Source of the DNA: Melampsora larici-populina 98AG31
Lineage: Eukaryota > Basidiomycota > Pucciniomycetes > Pucciniales > Melampsoraceae
Length of the DNA: 64,000 nt
Reading direction: 5' to 3'
NCBI RefSeq assembly: GCF_000204055.1
Contig: NW_006768785.1
Location: 673,772 to 737,771 of the forward strand
Shown here: one piece after another, positions 56,504 to 64,000 of the stretch
How positions within the stretch are numbered: the stretch's first letter is position 1
Layout: each line of letters begins with the position of its first letter
Position numbers and translations under genes: made by a program
The notes under the pieces: generated by a model
Databases searched by the model: none
Told to the model about the DNA's origin: nothing
What the model saw: only the letters and a program-made list of their open reading frames with translations

Positions 56504-59191
56504 TTAGCAATGGCGGCCTTCCGCAAGATAAGCTGCCCACATCTGCTCAGCTAGGAGCATCTGATCACGGTTAGCATTCTCTCTGTCTGCTCCAGTAGCC
56601 ACTTCAAAGTGTTCAGAATCACAATTGGTGAGGTTTTGATCATGCCTATCCTGATCTCAATCAAACTCCTCAAAGAAATAATCCTCGCCTCCTTGTAAGA
56701 TGATATTTTGTAGTACACATAGTGCTACAACCAGATCTGATTGTCTATCAATAGGATACTTTCTCATGAAACGAGTTGAGGGGAATCACATTTTTGTAAC
56801 CCCAAACACAGTGCCTGTTGAATGCAACCTTGACGCCGAGGTCACATCTATGGTGTAGTTTTGCTCACAAAAGGCAGTTGTTTGTCACATATGTCTCCGA
56901 GAAACACAAACAAAGGAAAGATTTTGCTTAGAGCTGAACAATACCAGCCTAACCCCAAATCAAAGTTTTTCAGCTTCTGATCTCTGAGTGCTCACCTACG
57001 CTCAGGAACTCCAAATGCATCTCCTTAGTTTCCATTGACGCTTGTGTTCAAAATTGGGGCAATGCAACGGCCGGGAAGGAAGGTAGTGAGGTGTTGTCAG
57101 TCATCCTTTCCTTTGTTGAGCACAATAAGGAATATCAGGTCTGAGTATCACATTATTATCAACTTGAAGACTGTCCGTGAGGTCTGTGGTTACAAAAGTG
57201 TGGTAGACGCAAAGAAGGGGGAGCATGAACCTTGTGGAAAGCAAAAAGGAAAAGACATGCATATTTTGTGAAGATCATCTGAGTTATCATCACTTGGCTT
57301 GAGTCGAATCGAAAGATTGAGTTTTGATTCATCTGGTAGTGAGCGATAAGACGGCAGGATGTGCATGAGGAGAGGGGAAGCGCTGTCTCTGCCGCTGGTT
57401 TGATTGATTGTTTACACTTCCAACGTCACAATCAAACACTGACCAAGACTTGAGACTGTGAGTTTGCCTTGCAGTAGTACACTGGTGCTGAGTGAATTGA
57501 AGGTCACCTGAATTGTACAAACCTCCTCTCCTTCTCACCCGATTTCCTTCTCTTTTGCTCTTTTCAACTAGCTGCCTTCAAGTTCCATTTCCGACTCCAA
57601 CATTGATTCCCTAATTTAATTTCTTCTTATTCATATCTAACCCCATCGGGTTTTCACCAGTCTCCCAATCTTTTAAACCTCGATATGAGCCTTAGAAGTA
57701 TCCTCAACAATCCTCCTTCACCAGTTGAATTGTCAACTCTTCTTGCTAGTGGTCGCTCCTCTCTCTAATGAATGAAACAATTGACCCTACACCACAGTCA
57801 TTTGGAGAACCTGCAATGATGTTCCCATCGGTATGTCTTATAAACTGCCCATTCCTCATCTCTTTCGGTCATGTTTGTCCTTACTCAATTTTCCATTTGT
57901 TACAAACCTCATAAAGGGAAGGACTACACAGTTGATAAAATGAAAGATTTATTGAAGTGTCTTTCTTTGCTGAAGCTGAAAGGATAATTCAGGGACTCGC
58001 AAAGGGCTGTGAAATCACCGAACCTTTATCTAATCTCAGCAATCTGAACAACAGGCTAAGCCTTTGTCCTCAGTCAGCCCTGCTGGAAATGGGGATTTGG
58101 TGTGAAATCATTCAATTACGAGCAAATTTTGAGACAACAACGTGACCTCGACGTCAAGGTCACATCCAATGGGCACTGTGAAATGGCCTTTCGATACATC
58201 CTTGAAGTGATGAATGGCGTTTGTTAAAAAGCTCTTGAGCATTTACAGGCCCTCTGTTGCCTTCAGCCCACTCTTTCCTTGTGGTATTGAACGCCTCTGA
58301 AAGGCGCAAGAAACCCAGGCTCATTAGCGTAGCCAGCATCAACCAAATAGTATCTTCCTATGTCCCATAAGTCAGTCAGTCAGTATTGAATTATATACCC
58401 GATATCAGATCTAACATTAGCTCACCAGCTGGAACTACAAAAGCACCGTCCCTCCTGGACACTTCAAGAACACAAGCATCACTGCTCCCACCTTCAAATC
58501 CTGCCATTATAAAGTTAAAAGACATATCAAAATTGCATCCAGCGAGTACCTTTTGACTCAGGATACCCTTGTGATTTCAATATGGAGCTTGATCTCTTGC
58601 TGGTACACTTGCTGGAATGTGAGTACCATCTATTGCACCGATACAAACATTGAACCAAGGACTGAAACATGTGTTTGAGGTAATTTCAACAGGTATTCTT
58701 GATTCTGGGCCAGGTTGTTGGATGAAGGAATCTTTTCAATTTACTAGAGATGTAACAACCTTGTTATAATATCTAGAAACCGTCTCTCCTGAGTGTTGAA
58801 ATCTCTCAGCAGCAAGTACAGTAGACCCTGCATTTCCAACAATATAGAGAAACATCATGATTTGTTCTACAATTGTTGTATGTCTCGTGTCTTCCAGATA
58901 GGGCTGGAGTATAGTTAGAAGTTGATTAAACGTGGCTCGATCCATGCAGCATACATCACGGAATCTGACTGGACTCCCTGCTATAACTTCTTGCTCATAC
59001 ATATAGCCACGTAAAGCGGAGGTTTGACAAGGCACTTTGGGTTGCTGTGCTAGTTTGGCACGGTCTTGAGCAGCTGCCAATAATATATCAATTACTTCTT
59101 GATCATGATCTACAGGATTACTCTCCTCAGATGAAGACGATTTGAGAAGAAGTCAATCCAACTCCCTCGAAGATGCGGAGGAGTTAGACAT
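56504..59191 (-). pseudogene. PIF-1 transposase, interrupted
   Basis: ATG 59191. N-terminal helix-turn-helix region (GSPVRFRDVCCMDRATFNQLL), then GAIDGTHIPASVPARDQAPY with the first Asp, GFEGGSSDACVL with the second, DAGYANEPGFLAPFRG, and near the C-terminus FGVTKM, RKYPIDRQSDLVVALCVLQN and MWAAYLAE, as in DDE_Tnp_4 nucleases. In-frame TGA codons at 59155-59153, 58738-58736, 58579-58577, 56788-56786 and 56659-56657, a frameshift near 58280, and a 1.3-kb insertion at about 56828-58163 make it inactive. Confidence 0.82.
56828..58163. mobile_element. Insertion in PIF-1 transposase with palindromic ends
   Basis: Bounded by ACCTTGACGCCGAGGTCAC at left and GTGACCTCGACGTCAAGGTCAC at right; the right border is itself almost palindromic. 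The interior is unrelated to transposase. Around 57685-57960 the plus strand has exon-like pieces: ATG at 57685 (MSLRSILNNPPSP...), then a stop, then a stretch with GT...AG boundaries and YTVDKMKDLL, reminiscent of a SAP-type motif. This may be captured host-gene sequence. No transposase and no clear target duplication. Confidence 0.5.
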
Positions 59192-59418
59192 CCAATGGAT
59201 GTGCTACCGTTAAAGAGGGATGGTGTGAAGGTGTGACGGTTATGATCAATGAGGGGTTGATACACAAAGTTGAAGTGATCAATTTTGACCGGTCAACAAG
59301 CTGTTTTCCCTAAGTACTTTTAAGTCAACTTAAGCTGAAATTTGACTTTCCACCCCCCGGAAAGTTTGTACCTTATAAAAGGTACAAACTTTTGTGAGCT
59401 GTACCAAACAAGCCCTAA

Positions 59419-59587
59419 AGCTTATCTCAGTTTACCGCCACTCTACTTTTTCTCCAAGTCCTCAATTCTCCAAATTCAGTGTTGTTCAAACCCATAATGA
59501 AAACCCCATAATATCCTGTATACCTTAATAAAACCATGTAAAACCCATAATTTTCGAAATTTCCCACCTTTTCAAATTGCACATCAA
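59419..59587 (+). other. PIF-2 5' sequence before its Myb-like gene
   Basis: AT-rich, contains the sequence that rejoined 52588 before PIF-1 inserted. No gene. Confidence 0.5.
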
Positions 59588-61141
59588 ATGGAATCGAAAG
59601 AATCCAAATCTTGCAAGTCACGTGCTCCAAACTGGATGGCAAAAGCAGAAGAGCAATTAGTGATGTCTTGGCTTCATGTCTCTTCTCAAGCTGAGATAGG
59701 GACTAATAAATCCTCCAAGATGTTTTCCAAGAAGGTCGCTGATCACTTCAACTCACATATTGACCTTCATCAATGTGATTGGGAACAAGTACAAACTTGG
59801 CGAGTTTGATCTGTTATCTATTTAGTTGGACAAACACTCATTATGTTTTTTTCCAGCTGGAACTCTCTCCGAACTTCTACGCTCAAGTTTTCAGCTTGCT
59901 ACGCTAAAATCAAACAATCTCCCCAAAGTGGAAGTAATCTCATTGACATTATGCAAGATGCAAAAGTTTTGTATAGTTCAGAGGATAGCAAGAAACGAGA
60001 GTTCAAGAGCATACTTGCATGGGAAGTGCTAGGATCGGAACCAAAGTGGATTGTGCCTGAACCAGCTCCGATCCCTTCCTCTTCGGCAATCTCTATCACC
60101 AGCTCAGCAACAACTGATACTGAGTGCCCTTCTAGCCCAGGACGACCTTTGGGCAAGAAAAGTTCAAAGCAAATGGGAATTGATGTGGCTTGAGGGGCGC
60201 TTGAGACGGTGTGTTTTACCCTGAGAGCGTGGCCCTGGGGCCTAAGATTGCAGCATGTGAGTTTGAGTGAAAAAGGAAGTGCCTGTGGGTGGCCACACGC
60301 GGCACTGAGTTACTCCACTGGAGGCTCCCCAACTTCGGAATGACGTGCTGCGCAGAGAACATATTGAACTAATAAAAAGAGATAGAAGCACATAGACAAC
60401 AGTTTTGCCGTGGCCCGAAACTTGAACCCTTTGTCTGACAAGAGGGTGGTGGGCGGGAAATCAAAAAATAACAAAATAACACTTGCTGGAGACTGGAGAG
60501 ATTTGAAAAACGAGATTCTGAAAACTGAACTAAGATACTAGGAAAATAGAGACTTGATAACAAATAGTTTTTTGTGTATGTAGTATACTGATCTTGATTT
60601 TTTGGATGATAACAACGCAGGGAAGCAAAAAAAGATGGCGACACTGGGGGGAAAGAGCTTGTTCAGACGAGACGTGAGCGTTTCCTGTGACCCTGGCTGT
60701 GCTTGAAAAAAGCTTGGCTCGAATCCTCCCATTGGGGTGGATGTCGTGATGCCATTTTTACTGCACCTCTTCTGGGATTTGAGGTCTCACACCTCTTTTC
60801 GCGCCCGCGTGTTCTACGCCTTACACCTATTCCGGTCTGTTAATACCCGGTACCAACTTCCAAGAATGAGTGGAGTTAAGCAAGAAGAGAATACTGATAA
60901 GTTAGCTGAAATCAAAAAAGAAGAACGTGATATTAATGCAAGAAGAGTCTCTGCCATGGAAGAAGCAAATCGTCTAACCCAGGAGATGATGGGTCCAGAG
61001 CCTATGGCAAAGGAGATTGAGATTTTGGATAGGGATGAAAATACAATCAAAAGCAAGGTGGCTAGAAAGGCTTTGAGAAGGATGAAGGCTCATATCCTTT
61101 TCAAATATGAGAGGATGGAATGTGAAAACACTGATGTGTGA
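59588..61141 (+). pseudogene. PIF-2 Myb-like accessory protein, interrupted
   Basis: ATG 59588: RAPNWMAKAEEQLVMSWLHVS and FSKKVADHFNSHI in exon 1; then from about 59857 WNSLRTSTLKFSACYAKI, QDAKVLYSSEDS and FKSILAWEVLGSEPKW, the order seen in PIF-type accessory proteins. After GRPLGKKSSKQ the sequence is interrupted (about 60185-60855) and a Glu/Lys-rich helical tail continues from about 60866 to 61141. The exon 1/2 donor is not canonical. No recognised element was identified in the interrupting segment. Confidence 0.65.
60194..60855. other. Unidentified segment inside the PIF-2 Myb-like gene
   Basis: GC-richer than its surroundings, with GCTTGAGACGG, GGCCTAAGATTGCAGCATGTG and a GGCTCGAATCC box (60716-60726) resembling a pol III B box. 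No clear inverted ends or duplication. It could be a SINE-like insertion or an intron. Confidence 0.3.
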
Positions 61142-61643
61142 TAAGTAAGCTAGCTCTTCAATTTCTCAATTGTGTTCATGTGGATTGAACAATCAATCTC
61201 TATTTCTCATTTTCAACATACAGGCTTCCTACTTCACAATAGGGTTTCTTGATCTATCAATACTCAAATCATTTTCCTTGAGATGTGTTTGTGCTCCTTT
61301 TTTGAATGTACTCACAGAACTAAGATTGTAGTTTGCCTATTTGATTCAATGTTTTCTCATCTCTATCTTTTTTTTTGGTAACAAACTGTTTCTTTGTATG
61401 AGATCACAAGAGTTATATAATGTTTCAATCTATATATAAAGTTGTTTCTGTTCATGTGATTGAAAAGAAGATTTCAATGAACAAGATCAAACTCCATACA
61501 TATAACAACATGAATCTTAGACCTCCTTGTGCCAACTATCCTGCTGTGATGAGATCTTGGGTCAATCTTGCATGAATCTTGTTATCATGAAGCTTTTGAG
61601 ATGCTCTGATGAAAGTGGTGAGCGATGGGGCAAGACGTGGATC
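61142..61643. other. Spacer between PIF-2 genes
   Basis: AT-rich, no supportable gene. The two genes converge on this region. Confidence 0.5.
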
Positions 61644-62774
61644 TCAGACATTGGGAACCACCTGGAAATTGCTGTTGTAATCGGAAACAAGGGGGTCTTT
61701 TTCCAGCCTGGCTTCAACCACCATGTTGTGTAGCACAATACAAGAATACATCACCTGCCTGATATCGCATATTTTCCATAGTCTACCAGGTTGTTTGATT
61801 ATTTCCCACCAAGCTTGAAGGATGCCAAATGTTCTTTCAACGTCTTTTCTAGCAGATTCTTGTCTGGTGGCAAAGTAAGCAGTTGCATTGTCACCAGGAT
61901 GTTGAATTGATTCAAGAAGCACCGGCCATGAGGGGTAGATCCCATCTGAAAGGTAATATCTGTGGTCGTATGTATTTCCATTCACAGTAAAATGTACATT
62001 GTCCTTGGTTCCTGTGGAAAGTAATTGATGTCACTATTTGGCTCCACTTGTATCTGAGAATGAAGACATAAATACCAGCAAGAAATCTGTCAAATAATGG
62101 ACTTTGATTGAGAATATTGATATCATTCAAAGAACCAGGCGCTCCAAAAAAAGCATGCCAGATTCTGCAGCTTTTTGAAGCAACAGCTTCCAGTACTATA
62201 CTAGGTGATTTTTCTTTTTCTTGATACCTTCCTGCCCATGCAGATGGGCAGTTTTTCCAAGACCAATGCATCCCATCAATTGACCCCTTACAACCAGGGA
62301 AACCTTGTACCTCATATTCTTTTGTAATAGTTCCTAACTCTTCCTTTGTTGGAGGTCTCAAAAATTCAGGACCATAAATTTCAACTATTGCCCAGCAAAA
62401 AAATTTCAAATCTTTGAGAGCTGTACTTTTGCCTAATTTCAGATACTTGTCTGTAGCATCTGCAGGTATACCATAAGCAAGCTGACGGAGAGCTGAAGTG
62501 ACCTTCTGCTCGGTTGAAAGGCCGAATTGACCTGTACAATCCTAATTAAAACTTTGAATATTGAACAGATAAAAAACAAAACAGAGTATTGAAAGCTCAC
62601 CCGTCTTTGTTCCCAGTATCTATCATTTTGCACAAGCTTTGTGCAAATATCCACAAACATATTGCGTGGCATGCAAAATCTTTGTTGAAAGGTCTCTTCA
62701 TCATATGACGGGTTTGGGGAGAGGTAGTCTTGCAAAAGTCGTGCATCTGCTCCTTCCCTATCTCTTTTCACCAT
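61644..62774 (-). CDS. PIF-2 DDE transposase
   Basis: Exons 62825/62774-62601, 62541-62076 and 62011-61644, with introns of 59 and 64 bases; all phases close. The frame is open upstream to 62837 without an ATG, so ATG 62774 is the earliest usual start seen in this exon and an upstream exon is possible. Landmarks: a basic N-terminus, MPRNMFVDICTKL (helix-turn-helix), then GFPGCKGSIDGMHWSW with the first Asp, FFGAPGSLNDINIL (second Asp), DRFLAGTKDNVHFTVNG across the second junction, and ESARKDVERTFGILQ with the Glu. These fit DDE_Tnp_4/plant-type PIF nucleases. No premature stop, so this copy may be active or recently so. Confidence 0.85.
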
Positions 62775-63135
62775 TTTTTTCTTTGGACGTTCTTTGGATT
62801 GATCTGATGTGTCATCTGAGCTCAAATCTTGACTCTAATGTGCAAACTTCTCTTTGAAATATTCTTGTGTTCTTTTGATATGTCTTGAGAAGAAGGTACT
62901 GTCTGGCATTGTGAATGATGAAATTGAGCGGTACTTCTGTCATTTACAATTTGAAATTTTGAACTTTTTTCACCGGTGTGGTTCTTGTACATTATGTGCG
63001 CAGTAACAAATGATACTTGGCAGATACTACACACGAGTGTGGAAATTGTACAAATCAAGTAATTTTCAACTTACCGTACAGGTGGGTACCACAAAAGATA
63101 CCAAAACATACTGCAAACAAGTGCAGATGCTCTTA

Positions 63136-63357
63136 ACACCTATGTACTCTAAATAACCCATACACCCTTCAATAACCCGTATGTCTAAAACCCAGAAAAA
63201 AATAAAAAATAAAAAATAAAAACATAATAAAAAATAGAAAATTCAAAAAATAAAAATCATATTAATCAATGATAATAATAATAATAATAATGTTTAAAAA
63301 ATTAAAAAAATTAAAATAGAAATTATAAAAAGAATAAAATAAGACATAAAAAAAGTA
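63136..63357. repeat. A/T-rich low-complexity stretch
   Basis: AAAAATA-type repeats and an (AAT)n run near 63265-63290. No gene. Confidence 0.7.
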
Positions 63358-64000
63358 CAGTCAGTCCAGATTCGCTTGACGAGTCGAATTTTTATTATTA
63401 TTGTTACACAGCAATACAGCTATCTTATAAGCATATGTTTATAAGTTTACTGAATTTCAAGCTGGTGCTGTTGACCAAATCTGAACAGCCCTCAGCTAGA
63501 TTACCATCACCACCTCATCAATACCTTCTACAACCTCACCGATACCTTCCATTTATTCCATCTCATCTCATATCATATAAGAATTATGTTTGTTCAATAC
63601 AGTGCCCAACTTAAAGTAATTGCATTCAACAAATTCCTAGCTGGACAAACGATCAAAGCCATCAATGAAGATCTGCTTACATCAATCTCACCGAGCTCTT
63701 TCTTACGATGGAAGAATCTGTACAACCGTACTCATGCGGTAGTCAGAGATCCAAAAACCTACGAACGACAAGGCCGTCACACTCTCTACACTGACAATGA
63801 TCGAGATTTTATGATTGAACTTATCGAGGCTGATCCGACTCTATTCCTGGATGAGGTTCAAGAAGCAATGTACGATCACACCGATCTACTTGCTTGTCGT
63901 CAAACTATTGCGAACGATCTGAAAGAACGCCTTTTTCTTACCGTTCACAAAGCATCAAAAGTCGATATCAATCAATCACCTGAACTCCGAGCAGCCTACT
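63358..64000 (+). mobile_element. Tc1/mariner element, runs off the window
   Basis: Left end CAGTCAGTCCAGATTCGCTTG follows TA (63356-63357), as in Tc1/mariner elements. A transposase frame begins at 63586. The right end lies beyond the window. Confidence 0.8.
63586..64000 (+). CDS. Tc1/mariner transposase, partial
   Basis: Open for 138 codons from ATG 63586 to the window end. The N-terminus is a helix-turn-helix region (SAQLKVIAFNKFLAGQTIKA), followed by a second one with DREF-like NDRDFMIELIEADPTLFLDEVQEAM and RQTIANDLKERL. This is the usual N-terminal paired DNA-binding layout of the IS630/Tc1 transposases. The catalytic DDE domain would follow outside the window. No stop or frameshift seen in this part. 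Confidence 0.85.
   Translation, partial: MFVQYSAQLKVIAFNKFLAGQTIKAINEDLLTSISPSSFLRWKNLYNRTHAVVRDPKTYERQGRHTLYTDNDRDFMIELIEADPTLFLDEVQEAMYDHTDLLACRQTIANDLKERLFLTVHKASKVDINQSPELRAAY

Larger units (their letters stand above)
52589..59415 (-). mobile_element. PIF/Harbinger element PIF-1
   Basis: Terminal repeats GGGCTTGTTTGGTACAGCT at left and the complement at right (59397-59415), flanked by the 3-bp duplication TAA (52586-52588 and 59416-59418). 6827 bp including insertions. It carries three genes: Myb/SANT-like (plus), a SAM-like protein (plus) and transposase (minus), all broken by premature stops or indels. Confidence 0.9.
52364..63132 (-). mobile_element. PIF/Harbinger element PIF-2 (contains PIF-1)
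   Basis: The right end is GTGCAGATGCTC followed by TTA (63133-63135). The left end is proposed at GAGTCTAC after TTA (52361-52363). Both ends have TGTGGTACCC 47-49 bases inside, supporting pairing. A 3-bp TTA/TAA duplication is the PIF/Harbinger rule. Genes: a Myb/SANT-like protein (59588-61141, plus) and a DDE transposase (61644-62774, minus). PIF-1 sits between the left end and the Myb-like gene. The left border is less certain than the right. Confidence 0.6.

Noticed and set aside
60640..60760. tRNA- or SINE-like segment with GGCTCGAATCC
   Set aside because: Flanking bases do not form a tRNA T-arm and no A box or cloverleaf could be built.

Overview
Eukaryotic, intron-rich, AT-rich DNA, most likely from a basidiomycete and plausibly a rust fungus (Pucciniales). 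This is inferred from short GT-AG introns of about 60-80 nt in almost every transposase gene, a chromodomain Ty3/Gypsy element, DIRS-type tyrosine-recombinase retrotransposons, and intron-containing hAT and PIF/Harbinger elements. No rRNA, convincing tRNA or CRISPR is visible. Nearly all recognisable coding sequence is mobile-element derived. The only recognisable host gene is a broken 5' piece of a CCA-adding tRNA nucleotidyltransferase (18973-19462, minus).

Layout. 1-4154: gene-poor, with a foldback element (1315-1977). 4155-13980: a young, intact Ty3/Gypsy chromovirus with both LTRs and a 5-bp target duplication (AGCTC), apparently inserted in an exon. 13986-19460: two MITEs with clean target duplications (Tc1/mariner-like 15352-16168; hAT-like 17060-17372), a Helitron Rep remnant and the CCA-enzyme fragment. 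22120-26852: a complete hAT element (hAT-1). 27225-48821: a nested stack. DIRS-1 is split by hAT-2 (32547-48652), which itself holds a P-superfamily-like transposon (32982-37717) and a second DIRS element (41632-48544). 52364-63132: a PIF/Harbinger element (PIF-2) apparently containing a second one (PIF-1, 52589-59415) with an extra SAM-like gene. 63358 to the end: the start of a Tc1/mariner element.

The most unusual items are: (1) the P-like element, with 55-bp inverted repeats, an 8-bp duplication and a multi-exon RNase-H-fold transposase with an N-terminal zinc-binding region; its insertion interrupts the last exon of hAT-2 and the frame is continuous once it is discounted; (2) a ~195-bp family built from chained CCTCGG/CCGAGG hairpins, with two full copies (inside the chromovirus leader and inside the PIF-1 Myb-like gene) and one partial copy; (3) a strong bias of premature stops in older elements to TGA, in one case facing CGA in a relative, which suggests C-to-T decay at CpG. 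The younger elements (chromovirus, DIRS-2, PIF-2 transposase) lack such stops, giving a relative age order.

Coding starts and some splice junctions were read by eye. Where phase did not close, the entry says so.
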